A DNA stretch of 64,000 nt from Terriglobia bacterium. Lineage in GTDB: Bacteria; Acidobacteriota; Terriglobia; Bryobacterales; Bryobacteraceae. The number at the start of each line of letters is the position of its first letter. Position 1 is the stretch's first letter. The stretch lies in the NCBI GenBank assembly GCA_025350105.1, contig JANXYJ010000183.1, forward strand, positions 1 to 64,000, given 5' to 3'. The position numbers were made by a program, and so were the translations under genes. Below, one piece after another: positions 8,219 through 16,442 of the stretch. Below the pieces are notes generated by a model, which was not told the origin of the DNA, made no database searches, and saw only the letters and a list, made by a program, of their open reading frames with translations.

Positions 8219-9460
8219 ATGTTCAGTCGAGTTGTCTTCGCGTTTTTTGCATTCGTGCCCTTGGCGTTGGGCCAGGATCCCGAACCCCCGCATTCCCACA
8301 CGGGTATGGGCCAAATGAACGCCGTCATTTTGTATCAAATGACTTTGGCGTCTGGAACTTCGGCAAATCCGTCATCGATCATCCCGCCCATGCGGATGCT
8401 GCATTTCGATCTAGGGAACGAAAAGTGGAATGCCATGTTGATGGGCACGGGGTTCGTCGTAGATACCCAGCAATCCGCTCCGCGCGGCGGCGACAAATTG
8501 TACAGCAGCAATTGGTTGATGGGATCGCTGCAACACAAAGTAGGCGCAAAGGGGGCCTTTCAGGCCGATTTGATGCTGAGCCTGGAGCCCGCCACAGTGA
8601 CCAATCGTAGCTATCCGCTGCTGTTTCAGACCGGCGAGACGACTTACGGGCGTCCCCTTAATGACGCCCAGCATCCGCACAACTTCGTGATGGCCTTGGG
8701 TTTCCACTACACGCGGCAATTGGCCGCGCGAACATTTTTGGACGTTTATGTTGCTCCGGTGGGAGACCCGGCGCTGGGGCCGGTGGCGTTTCCGCACCGG
8801 GCATCGGCGGCGGAGATTCCGCAGGCGACGATATCGCATCATGTGCAGGATTCCACACATATTGCCGATGACGTGGTGACGCTGGGCTTGGCGCGCAAAC
8901 AATTCAAACTGGAAGCCAGCGGATTTCACGGAGCGGAGTCCGGCGAAAATCGCTGGGTGATCGAGCAGGGTGCGATCGATTCATGGTCGGCGCGATTGTG
9001 GTTTTTTCCCACCAGCGCCTGGGCGGCGCAGGTTTCGGCGGGTCGCATTGCGCATCCGGAAGCACTGGAATCGGGCGATCAGGTGCGCGTAGCATCGTCC
9101 GTCAGTTACACCAAACGCGGCTGGTCGTCCAGCGTCATCTGGGGAAGGACGCATAACACGGCGAATGCACACGACCTGAATGCATACTTGGTTGAATCTG
9201 TTGTGCCTCTTCGCCGGGACAATTTCATTACCGGCCGCATCGAGGTGGCGGATAAGGACGAATTGCTGAATGTTCCCAGCGGAACGTATCGCATCGGCGC
9301 CTACACGATTGGCTACACGCGCGAACTGCATCGGTTTCGTTATCTCGCAGTAGCAATGGGCGCAAACTTCACCGCCTACACCTTGCCGGACGCGATCAAG
9401 CCGTTTTACGGCGAGCATCCGGTGGGTGGAAATGTGTTTTTAAGGGTGCGGGTGCGGTAG
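8219..9460 (+). CDS. Outer-membrane beta-barrel-like protein of unknown function
   Basis: About 413 aa with a clear signal peptide (VVFAFFAFVPLALGQ). The mature N-terminus is His/Met-containing (PPHSHTGMGQMNA), and the body is made of alternating amphipathic strands ending in VFLRVRVR, typical of a barrel C-terminus. A conserved-looking block GRPLNDAQHPHNFVMALGF is present. Similar proteins are, from memory, found near copper/heavy-metal efflux genes; that is weak evidence and no transporter is present here. A mutated copy of its last 45 codons lies 2.3 kb downstream (11728-11858). Confidence 0.6.
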   Translation: MFSRVVFAFFAFVPLALGQDPEPPHSHTGMGQMNAVILYQMTLASGTSANPSSIIPPMRMLHFDLGNEKWNAMLMGTGFVVDTQQSAPRGGDKLYSSNWLMGSLQHKVGAKGAFQADLMLSLEPATVTNRSYPLLFQTGETTYGRPLNDAQHPHNFVMALGFHYTRQLAARTFLDVYVAPVGDPALGPVAFPHRASAAEIPQATISHHVQDSTHIADDVVTLGLARKQFKLEASGFHGAESGENRWVIEQGAIDSWSARLWFFPTSAWAAQVSAGRIAHPEALESGDQVRVASSVSYTKRGWSSSVIWGRTHNTANAHDLNAYLVESVVPLRRDNFITGRIEVADKDELLNVPSGTYRIGAYTIGYTRELHRFRYLAVAMGANFTAYTLPDAIKPFYGEHPVGGNVFLRVRVR

Positions 9461-9708
9461 AAAGCGCGAGCGGTTCAGTCTCAGTTTACAAGTTCAAGCG
9501 GCGCCGAGCAGTCTGCTCCTTGGCTGCTTCTCCAAAGCAATAGCGCACTGCGCGCGGCGGCAGGGCTGACGCGGACGACGAGCGCGCCCGGAAGGATGGG
9601 GCCATTTGGATAACTATGGCGCTTAGACGCCTCTATTCTACGCCCGCCCTGTCACCTTTCCCGCGTGCCTGCATCTCTATCATTGAAAGCAGAAAACGAG
9701 GCGCAATC

Positions 9709-10116
9709 ATGGAAGCAACCGCACAATACTTGGGAAAACAGAAGTTTGAAGTGGAAGCTCGCGGGCATCGCGTGATTTGCGATCAGCCCACTGATGTTGG
9801 CGGCGAGGATGGGGGGATGACTCCGCCGGAGTTTTTGTTGGCCTCGCTGGCCAGTTGCGCAGCGTTCTATGCGGCGCAGTATCTAAATATTCGAAAGCTG
9901 CCGGCGGATGACCTGAAGGCGCGGGTTACCGCGGAAAAGGTGGCCAATCCCGCGCGGCTGGCATCGTTTCAAATTGAGGTGACTGTGGGCGGGTTGAATG
10001 AGCGCGATCAGGAAGGCGTGTTGCGCTCCGTGAAGAAGTGCCTGATTCACAATACGCTATTAGGCTTGCCAAGTATCGATGTGAACGTACGTGCGGCGGC
10101 ATTGGCGGCGGCATAA
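9709..10116 (+). CDS. OsmC family protein
   Basis: About 135 aa. The ATG at 9709 follows GAGGCGCAATC; the 31 codons upstream in frame look non-coding. The sequence matches the OsmC/Ohr fold: TPPEFLLASLASCAAFYAAQYL contains the active-site cysteine segment, and VKKCLIHNTLLG holds the second conserved cysteine. OsmC proteins are cytoplasmic thiol-dependent peroxidases for organic hydroperoxides; the second Cys in VKKC fits this. It lies 16 nt upstream of the ECF sigma factor, so all three may form one stress-response transcript. Confidence 0.9.
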   Translation: MEATAQYLGKQKFEVEARGHRVICDQPTDVGGEDGGMTPPEFLLASLASCAAFYAAQYLNIRKLPADDLKARVTAEKVANPARLASFQIEVTVGGLNERDQEGVLRSVKKCLIHNTLLGLPSIDVNVRAAALAAA

Positions 10117-10132
10117 CCATTAGACTGAAGGT

Positions 10133-10756
10133 TTGGAACGGGATGCGGAGATTGAGCTTGCGCGGCAACTGATCGCTGGGAAACCGGCGGCCTTCGAGCA
10201 TTTTGTCGAACACTACCGCGCCAAAGTGTTTCACTACAGCTGGCTGATGTGCGGCCAGCGCGAGGATGCCGAAGAAGTGGCCCAGGAAACGCTGCTGAAG
10301 GTTTTCGAAAGCGCCGGCCAGGTGCGCGAGCCCGGGAAGATGAAAGCGTGGGTATTTCGAATCGCCAAGAACGCTTGCTTGATGAAGCGCCGCAAAAGTG
10401 TTTTCGCGCCGGTGAGGGAATTGTCGCTGGATGAATTTATGCCGGTGAAGCATACCAATGACGGCGGCGGGATGAGGATTGAAATTGCCGATTGGTCCGC
10501 CTTGCCCGATAACATCGCACTTCAGTCGGAGATGAAGGCGTTGCTGGAACAAGCCATTCGTGAACTGCCGGAGACGTACCGCTCTGTGATCTTGTTGCGG
10601 GACACGGAGGAATTAACCACCCAGGAGACAGCCCAAATCCTGGAAGTGAGCGAAGATGTGGTGAAGACGCGCCTGCATCGGGCGCGCCTGGCCTTGCGCA
10701 AAACGCTGGACGAATGCTTACGTGGAACCAAGGAAAATGCCACTACACACGCATAG
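10133..10756 (+). CDS. ECF-type RNA polymerase sigma factor
   Basis: About 207 aa. The TTG at 10133 is the only start available before an in-frame stop at 10121. Region 2 is visible (FHYSWLMCGQREDAEEVAQ then ETLLKVFESAG) and region 4 at the C-terminus (LPETYRSVILLRDTEELTTQ then a helix-turn-helix ending HRARLALRKTL). A zinc anti-sigma factor gene overlaps its 3' end, so activity is presumably held in check by that protein and released by a redox or metal signal. The OsmC neighbour suggests an oxidative-stress regulon; that is inference. Confidence 0.9.
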   Translation: MERDAEIELARQLIAGKPAAFEHFVEHYRAKVFHYSWLMCGQREDAEEVAQETLLKVFESAGQVREPGKMKAWVFRIAKNACLMKRRKSVFAPVRELSLDEFMPVKHTNDGGGMRIEIADWSALPDNIALQSEMKALLEQAIRELPETYRSVILLRDTEELTTQETAQILEVSEDVVKTRLHRARLALRKTLDECLRGTKENATTHA

Positions 10757-11012
10757 CGAAAACTGCCAGCAAGTGTTCGCGGTGCTTTCCGACTACTTGA
10801 ATCTGGAGTTACCGCCGGATGCTTGCGCCGAAATCGAAGCCCATATAGCCGGCTGCACGCCCTGCGTGGAATTCGCCGAAAGCCTGCGCAAGACAGTGGC
10901 GATGTGCAAACAATATCAGCCCGCCGAACTCCCCGCGCCACTGGGCGCGGCAGCCAAAGCGCAACTGGTGGCCGCGTACGGAAAAATGCTGGCGGCGCGA
11001 AAAAGCGGCTAA
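10737..11012 (+). CDS. Zinc-binding anti-sigma factor (ZAS/zf-HC2 type), soluble
   Basis: About 91 aa. It overlaps the sigma gene by 20 nt; the ATG at 10737 has AAGGA just upstream. The ZAS motif HxxxCxxC is present as HIAGCTPC, preceded by an extra His/Cys pair (HTHSENC) that could supply the fourth ligand. The protein lacks any transmembrane helix, so it is a cytoplasmic, RsrA/ChrR-like regulator that probably responds to thiol oxidation or zinc loss inside the cell. Translational overlap fits a sigma/anti-sigma stoichiometric pair. Confidence 0.8.
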   Translation: MPLHTHSENCQQVFAVLSDYLNLELPPDACAEIEAHIAGCTPCVEFAESLRKTVAMCKQYQPAELPAPLGAAAKAQLVAAYGKMLAARKSG

Positions 11013-11022
11013 GCGGGCCGCA

Positions 11023-11613
11023 CTAGGTTTCTTTGTCGGCCAGAGTCTTTTCGATCCGCCGGTCCGGGACCAGCCAGATCAGCGCTACCAGAACATAAAT
11101 TCCCCGCGAAAGCCTGGCATCCACATAAGCCAGCGGGATGGCCACGATGTAGAGGCCCAGCGACGCCAATCCTTTTATGTCGCTCCCCAGGGCGACGGCA
11201 AGCGGCGAGCCCATTCCGTCATGGCGAATCAAAAGGCGGCTGAGCAGATAGTAGGCCGCTCCCGACATCAGCAGGACCACGCCATACGCGGCCACCGGAG
11301 ACTGCGCATAACCGCTTGCGCTCATCCAGGAAGTGACGAACGGCACCAGCGACAGCCAAAACAGCAAATGCAGATTGGCCCACAGTGCGCCTCCACTCAC
11401 CCGTTGCACGGCGTGGAACAAGTGGTGGTGATTGTTCCAGTAGATTCCCAAAAACACAAAGCTCAGCAGATAGCCTTCAAGAGTTGGCAGAAAGGCCAGC
11501 AGCGCGGAGAGATTCGATCCCTCTGGAGTCTTCAATTCCAACACCATGATGGTGATTAGAATCGCAATCACACCATCGCTGAAAGCCTCAATGCGGGTTT
11601 TCCCCATTGCCAT
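11023..11613 (-). CDS. TMEM175 family (DUF1211) potassium channel-like membrane protein
   Basis: About 196 aa with six predicted membrane helices. The first helix carries the family signature RIEAFSDGVIAILITIMVLE (RxxxFSD), followed by NNHHHLFHAV. Bacterial TMEM175 proteins are tetrameric, weakly K+-selective channels lacking a classical selectivity filter. The length matches the bacterial single-repeat form. No Shine-Dalgarno is obvious before the ATG at 11613 (a second ATG lies 6 nt in). It is convergent with the anti-sigma gene (10 nt between them). Confidence 0.88.
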   Translation of the reverse strand: MAMGKTRIEAFSDGVIAILITIMVLELKTPEGSNLSALLAFLPTLEGYLLSFVFLGIYWNNHHHLFHAVQRVSGGALWANLHLLFWLSLVPFVTSWMSASGYAQSPVAAYGVVLLMSGAAYYLLSRLLIRHDGMGSPLAVALGSDIKGLASLGLYIVAIPLAYVDARLSRGIYVLVALIWLVPDRRIEKTLADKET

Positions 11614-11654
11614 ATGATAAGGGAACCCGCCCGGATGGGGCTACTTCGTCTTGG

Positions 11655-11727
11655 CTATTTCTTTTTGGGCCAGAGCACACCCTGGTCCTTGGCAGTCACC
11701 GGCGCCATTCCTTTATAGACAAATTTC
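11655..11727 (-). pseudogene. Remnant: C-terminal tail of an NHL-propeller gene
   Basis: On the minus strand the last 23 codons read KFVYKGMAPVTAKDQG then VLWPKKK and stop, almost identical to the end of the intact NHL-propeller gene at 12636-13913 (one residue differs). Upstream of this tail the frame runs straight into the antisense of another remnant, so no N-terminal part exists. It is a decayed or rearranged copy of the neighbour's 3' end. Confidence 0.8.
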
Positions 11728-11858
11728 TCCGTTACCTGGCAACCGCTTTCGCTTTGGGAGCGAATTTCACGGCGTACACCGTGCCGGACGCGATCAAGCC
11801 ATTTTAAGGTGCGCATCCGGTGGGGAGGAATGTGTTTTTGCGCTTGCGGGTGCGGTGA
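11728..11858 (+). pseudogene. Remnant: C-terminal tail of the outer-membrane-type gene, with nonsense mutation
   Basis: On the plus strand the sequence reads LGANFTAYTVPDAIKPF, stop, then GAHPVGRNVFLRLRVR, stop. It aligns codon for codon with the end of the gene at 8219-9460 (GANFTAYTLPDAIKPF-Y-GEHPVGGNVFLRVRVR); the tyrosine codon TAC is now TAA. It abuts the NHL tail remnant at about 11727, so the two tails point away from each other. Confidence 0.8.
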
Positions 11859-11881
11859 GAGCCAAGCTTGGGGTTCCAGTT

Positions 11882-12625
11882 CTAATGAATGGCGGCTTCG
11901 CGAACGTGTAATAGGTCCCCAAAACAATCTCCGCCTCCGCCGGGGCGATTGCGCTCCAATATAATTGTGCTGCGGGTGGCTTTCGGATTCACGTGCACCA
12001 ATAACCCTACGGGGACGAAGTTGTTCGAAGTGTTCGGCACCGGCGCCTCATCCGCTTGCAGCACGTAACCGCCGGCTGGGACATATTCGAATGCAAATTT
12101 GCCATCCTGGTCAGTTACTGTTTTAAACTGGGCGCCCGACACTGGATCTTGCAGAGTCAATTTGGTGGCTGGAAGAACGATATCGGGTGGATGCTGAAGC
12201 CCTGCCAGTGTATCTCCCAGGACCATCTGTCCGGCGACCCGTCTCACCTCAGGTGCGCCAAAACCCAATTCGTGAGTGATCGTTTTTCTTTCGAGGCCGA
12301 CGCGTAACTTCAAAACGTGAAAACATCCGTGTTCAGCCGGGACACCGAGTTTTTGCACCCAGAAATCATAGTTGCCGGGGGGAAGTCGGTTGAACTCCAA
12401 CGTTCCCTGGGGACCGGTCTCTCCCTCAAGGTCGACGCCCTCCGGTGCAGAGCCAAGCACAGTTATCTTTACGCCTGGAACCGGCCTCCCGAGAAGTTTC
12501 ACTTCCACCGTGAGATCGGCGCGCATAGCTGGCCCATGATGTGGACAGATATAGCTTATTGAACAAGCAAGCGAAGGTGTCCCGGCTAGCGCCGTGACGA
12601 ACGCGATGATCCCCAGCCGACCCAT
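11882..12625 (-). CDS. Secreted protein with two CnaB/carboxypeptidase-regulatory-like domains
   Basis: About 247 aa. The ATG at 12625 follows GGAGGGAGT. It has a signal peptide (IIAFVTALAGTPSLA) and then two beta-sandwich repeats of the CnaB or carboxypeptidase-regulatory type: TGPQGTLEFNRLPPGNYDFW, and DQDGKFAFEYVPAGGYVLQA. Such domains act as structural or adhesive modules on exported proteins. Four cysteines (two near the N-terminus) may form disulfides. It lies 10 nt downstream of the NHL-propeller gene and is probably co-transcribed with it. Confidence 0.65.
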   Translation of the reverse strand: MGRLGIIAFVTALAGTPSLACSISYICPHHGPAMRADLTVEVKLLGRPVPGVKITVLGSAPEGVDLEGETGPQGTLEFNRLPPGNYDFWVQKLGVPAEHGCFHVLKLRVGLERKTITHELGFGAPEVRRVAGQMVLGDTLAGLQHPPDIVLPATKLTLQDPVSGAQFKTVTDQDGKFAFEYVPAGGYVLQADEAPVPNTSNNFVPVGLLVHVNPKATRSTIILERNRPGGGGDCFGDLLHVREAAIH

Positions 12626-12635
12626 ACTCCCTCCG

Positions 12636-13913
12636 CTACTTCTTCTTCGGCCAGACCACGCCCTGATCCTTCGCAGTCACCGGCGCCATTCCTTTATAAA
12701 CAAACTTCTGCAAACGCTGGCCGCGGTAGGTCTCGGTGGTGTAGATGTTGCCTTTCGAATCCGTCGCAATGCTGTGCACGCCGTAGAATTCGCCGGGCTG
12801 GCGGCCGCCTTCGCCAAACGTGGTCAGCACTTCCAGCGATTGGCGATCGATGATGTGCACGCGGTCGTTTTCACCATCGGCCAAATAAATGTATTTCTGC
12901 TGGGGATCTTTTGAAAACGCAATGTCCCAGGCCGAGCCCGAACCCAGCGTATGCTTTTCCACGAACACCTCTTTGACAAACGTCCCGTCGGGATGAAACA
13001 CCTGAATGCGGTCGTTCTGACGGTCGCAAACATACAGCAGGCCGTCGGCGGATAATTCCACGCAATGCACCGGATTGCGAAACTGCTGATCTGGCGGCGC
13101 ATCGCCTTTGTACGGAGGCAGCGGTTCGTCACTGGGCACTTTACCGTAGGCGCCCCAATGGCGTTTGTACTTTCCGGTTTCGGCGTCGAACACAATCACG
13201 CGGTGATTGCCATAGCCGTCGGCGACGTAAAGTTCGTTGGTCTTGGGGTCCACCATGGTCTTGGCGGGCAGGCGCAGGTTCTCCACGTCGTTGCTGCCTT
13301 TGCTGCTTTTCGGCTTGCCGATCTGCATCAGAAACTTGCCGTCCTGCGTGAACTTCAGAACTTGATTGTCGGCAAAGGGGTCCACTGTTTTCGATGCCCC
13401 GCGTCCGCCGGTGGCCAGTTCTTCGTCCTGTCCGTTCAGCGCACCGCGCCCGCTTTGCGGTCCCCGGCCATTGCCGCCGATCCACACATTGCCTTTGTAA
13501 TCGATGGTGATGCCGTGATTGGAATCCGGCCAATCGTAACCGTTGCCCTTGCCGCCCCAGTTTTGGATAAGATTGCCTGCCTGATCGAACGCCAGCACGG
13601 GAGGCGCGGCCGCGCAGCACTGGGCCGCACCGCTGGTCAGGTGCAACTCACCGGCCTCGAGTGACCCGGCGCGATGAATGATCCAAACGTTATCCTTCGC
13701 GTCCACCGAAACGCCGATGGTTTGCCCCATCAGCCAATGATTGGGTAAGGGCTTGGGCCACAGTGGATCCACTTCAAAACGCGGCGCCATGGCGGTAGCG
13801 GCATGAACCACCTGATTCAACGGCCCACTATGCTGCTCAAACACATACGCAGCCCATCCCAGTCCGGCAATCGCCGTAAGAAAACCCGCACCCACGAAAA
13901 ATTGGCGTCGCAT
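12636..13913 (-). CDS. Exported NHL-repeat (six-bladed beta-propeller) protein
   Basis: About 425 aa. ATG at 13913 (MRRQFFVGAGFL) gives a Tat-like or Sec signal; a TTG two codons earlier is less likely. NHL-type blades recur: NHGITIDYKGNVWIGGNG, ADGYGNHRVIVFDAETGKYK, HCVELSADGLLYVCDRQNDR, HSIATDSKGNIYTTET. A CC pair (AAQCCAAAPP) is conserved with the paralogue at 21909-23057. Members are annotated peptidyl-alpha-hydroxyglycine lyase-like, but catalytic residues of that enzyme cannot be assumed. It is likely a periplasmic binding or scaffold protein. First gene of a two-gene unit; a remnant of its 3' end lies at 11655. Confidence 0.8.
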   Translation of the reverse strand: MRRQFFVGAGFLTAIAGLGWAAYVFEQHSGPLNQVVHAATAMAPRFEVDPLWPKPLPNHWLMGQTIGVSVDAKDNVWIIHRAGSLEAGELHLTSGAAQCCAAAPPVLAFDQAGNLIQNWGGKGNGYDWPDSNHGITIDYKGNVWIGGNGRGPQSGRGALNGQDEELATGGRGASKTVDPFADNQVLKFTQDGKFLMQIGKPKSSKGSNDVENLRLPAKTMVDPKTNELYVADGYGNHRVIVFDAETGKYKRHWGAYGKVPSDEPLPPYKGDAPPDQQFRNPVHCVELSADGLLYVCDRQNDRIQVFHPDGTFVKEVFVEKHTLGSGSAWDIAFSKDPQQKYIYLADGENDRVHIIDRQSLEVLTTFGEGGRQPGEFYGVHSIATDSKGNIYTTETYRGQRLQKFVYKGMAPVTAKDQGVVWPKKK

Positions 13914-14069
13914 AATCAATGCGAGTATACACCCGGCGAAGACTGAGCGCTCTTAGCCTTGGGCCTTTTCTATTTGGCCAATTAAGCGCTTTCCCTGACG
14001 GATGCTTCCGATACTGCTGCGCCGATTCCGCCGATCAAAGATTTGGACGGCAAATACGTCTTTAAGTTT

Positions 14070-14474
14070 ATGACCGCAAACTCAAGCTTCAGACGAGATC
14101 TCGTCAAACCTGGCCGCACCTGGTTCGGGCTGCTGTTCATGAGCTTCTTTCAGACCGCTGAACAGATAGTGGATCCAGTGAATGCGCATCGCAAGGCCAT
14201 CTTGATCGCAGCGGGCCTGGTGTGCACCATTTGTCTGCTGTTCTGGCCGTTTGCTGTCTTGCGCCGGCTGCAGGATGTTGGGGTGAGAAGCCTGTGGACC
14301 TGGCCGATCATTGCCGGCACGGTAGGGATGGGATGGCTGGCCGGGCACTTTGCCGATAGCCCGCCACTGGGAGTCTTTGTGGGTTTTGTGCTGTATCTGC
14401 CGTTGGTGCTGCTGCGTGGCGGGTTTCTGAACACAACGGCAAATTCAGAGAACCCGCCCAGGTTCTTGCGATAG
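14070..14474 (+). CDS. Small integral membrane protein, start uncertain
   Basis: About 134 aa from the ATG at 14070 (MTANSSFRRDLVKPGRTW). The frame stays open back to 13986, and the segment before the ATG (IKDLDGKYVFKF) reads like coding sequence, so the gene may start at TTG 14043 or be truncated at its 5' end. Three or four hydrophobic helices follow (LIAAGLVCTICLLFWPFAVL; WPIIAGTVGMGWLAG; VFVGFVLYLPLVLL). No family recognised. Convergent with the DyP peroxidase gene (8 nt apart). Confidence 0.4.
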   Translation: MTANSSFRRDLVKPGRTWFGLLFMSFFQTAEQIVDPVNAHRKAILIAAGLVCTICLLFWPFAVLRRLQDVGVRSLWTWPIIAGTVGMGWLAGHFADSPPLGVFVGFVLYLPLVLLRGGFLNTTANSENPPRFLR

Positions 14475-14482
14475 GCCTTACT

Positions 14483-16219
14483 TCAACCCAACCAATCCGT
14501 TAGCGTGGAAATGGACGGCGAAAAGAAATACTGGCCGCCCCGCGTGGCCACGAAGTGCTTGAAGCTTACCGGGCACTGCGAGGCATCCGCTTTTTTATGG
14601 AACGGACAACCGGCAATCGGCCCGGCGGCGGTGTTGTTGGTGATGATGGGATCCTGTCCGGCGTTCTTCTGCGGAAAATCCGGGTCGTCCACCCAGGCCC
14701 TTTGTACAAATTCAAACTGCCGTTCAATGTCGGTTTGATAGGCAAAAAACAGCAGGCCGCGCGGGTCGGCCGGTTTGCCGCCCTCAGGTGCGCCCAGCGA
14801 TTTCCCGAAGGGGATCCCGCGGCGCAACAGGCGGTGGGTTTGCGTTCGGCTTTCGGCGCTTGGATCGTTCGGCGGAAAAGTCTTTCCATCTTCCTGTAAA
14901 GGAGACTGGTCCCGGGGATATGCCTTGCGAATATGCGCCGCCAGCGGCACGATTTCGCCTTGGTCATCATCTGCGTATTCAAAGTCATTGTTGATGGAGT
15001 CGTTATTGGCCGTCGCCGGTTTGGCAATTCCGGGATCGGTCATCGGCGGTTGGTATTCGCCGATGCCCGCCTGGAATTTCAGCGCCTCCAGCGGAGCCCC
15101 ACTACGGTAGCGGCCGACGATCTTCGCACCCAACAAGTCGGAGCTGATTTTCAGCGTGGCCGCGATTTGGTCCACCGAATCGCGGAAGTTTTTTACGTCC
15201 TGGGCCAGCCGCCGGAACACCAGGAACGACCCATTTTTCGCCCATGATGGAAGAACCGTTTGAGACCCGGCTGGATCGGTGGTGTAGAACGCCTCACCGG
15301 CAACGATTCCCTGGCTGGGATTTGGGGTGGTTCCGTCCGCCGCCACCACAGGAATTTGTCGCGGATAGCCCAAGACGAACTCTCCCGGCTGCAGCAGATC
15401 CTGGCCTGGATTTCCTTGATTCGGATTGTGCAGCGGGTCGTCGGGAGCCGTCACGCCGCGAACTCCCGGTTGCGACACACCGTCCTTGAAACCGAAATGT
15501 TCATGGCCCACTTCATCCACGCGCGTTTCGCCGTGAATCACACCTAATACGGTCACGCCTGAACCGGCGGCGCGCAGGGTTTTCAAGTAGCGCACCACGC
15601 GGCCATCAGCGGCGCCCTCGCTCACCTGCACTGGATCGTCGGAGCCCACCAGAATGGCGGCATCCACCTTGCTCCAGTCCACCACCACATCCATACTCTG
15701 GTTCCATTTGCTGGGATCGTTTTCGCCGATATCGCCGATGGCTCCAGCGCGCCCCACCATGCCTTGAAAGGCCCCACCCGCGGTGCCCTTGAAAGCCTCT
15801 GGAAATTGCTCCAGGTCCTCTTCCAGATCGCTGCTCAGCTTCTTCATCCCCCGTGCGGTGAACACCAGATTGGTCCAGGTGGCTTGGATACTGCCCTCCG
15901 GGCTACCATCCCGGCGAAGGGCGTGGAAGGCCTCGTTGAAGGCCAACACGGCCTCACTCGAGCTCCTGTGCACGTGGGTAAGGATGCTGTCGTTCGCATC
16001 GGGCGGCGTGTCCGGATCGCCCGAATGCTTCAACGCCGCCTTGGCTTTCGCCACGTCCTGAATCTCCAGCAGGATAGTCACCTGGTGGTCTTTGGAAAAT
16101 CCACCAAAGATGTTGCCCTGAATCTGATCGAATTCGATGGCAACGTTTCCCAGTGCGCCTTTTACTGTTGTCGGATCAACGCCACTGTCGCTAGCGGCGG
16201 TTGATTTGGTCTTAGCCAT
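14483..16219 (-). CDS. DyP-type heme peroxidase
   Basis: About 578 aa. The start follows AAGGAGGCAGGAC, an excellent ribosome site. The family signature GxxDG is present as GFKDGVSQPG near residue 243, with the catalytic Asp, and the proximal heme His in the HIRKAYPRD segment near residue 430. A second heme-pocket block LLRRGIPFG follows. The N-terminus IEFDQIQGNIFGGF is typical. The length places it in the large (C/V-type) class. It oxidises aromatic dyes and lignin-type phenols with H2O2. No signal peptide is visible, so it is cytoplasmic or encapsulated, though no encapsulin gene is nearby. Confidence 0.93.
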   Translation of the reverse strand: MAKTKSTAASDSGVDPTTVKGALGNVAIEFDQIQGNIFGGFSKDHQVTILLEIQDVAKAKAALKHSGDPDTPPDANDSILTHVHRSSSEAVLAFNEAFHALRRDGSPEGSIQATWTNLVFTARGMKKLSSDLEEDLEQFPEAFKGTAGGAFQGMVGRAGAIGDIGENDPSKWNQSMDVVVDWSKVDAAILVGSDDPVQVSEGAADGRVVRYLKTLRAAGSGVTVLGVIHGETRVDEVGHEHFGFKDGVSQPGVRGVTAPDDPLHNPNQGNPGQDLLQPGEFVLGYPRQIPVVAADGTTPNPSQGIVAGEAFYTTDPAGSQTVLPSWAKNGSFLVFRRLAQDVKNFRDSVDQIAATLKISSDLLGAKIVGRYRSGAPLEALKFQAGIGEYQPPMTDPGIAKPATANNDSINNDFEYADDDQGEIVPLAAHIRKAYPRDQSPLQEDGKTFPPNDPSAESRTQTHRLLRRGIPFGKSLGAPEGGKPADPRGLLFFAYQTDIERQFEFVQRAWVDDPDFPQKNAGQDPIITNNTAAGPIAGCPFHKKADASQCPVSFKHFVATRGGQYFFSPSISTLTDWLG

Positions 16220-16240
16220 GTCCGTCCTGCCTCCTTATTT

Positions 16241-16275
16241 GTGATGCCTTTTGATGATGTGATGCCTTTGATGAG
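16241..16275. repeat. 17-18-bp imperfect tandem repeat in the DyP leader
   Basis: GTGATGCCTTTTGATGAT (16241-16258) is followed directly by GTGATGCCTTTGATGAG (16259-16275). It lies about 20 nt upstream of the DyP start on the minus strand, so it may sit in its promoter or leader. No regulator can be assigned. Confidence 0.6.
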
Positions 16276-16442
16276 TGCCGCGTTACGAACTTGTGGGGCA
16301 CTAAATACATGTCCCTGGAACTAAATGCGTAGGGCTAGAGGATTTCCCGCCAAACAAACCGCACCCGGCGCGTTTTCATGGGCCGAGCATTTTCTAATCC
16401 AAGAATATCCAGCGTGCCCGCGATTACGCTACACTCGGCGTG

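Noticed and set aside
8219-9460. Naming the outer-membrane-type protein as a copper exporter component
   Set aside because: No efflux gene is adjacent and no family motif can be named with certainty.
11005-11021. GCGGC/GCCGC inverted repeat between the anti-sigma and TMEM175 genes
   Set aside because: Only 5 bp, overlaps the stop codon, no U-tract; too weak to call a terminator.
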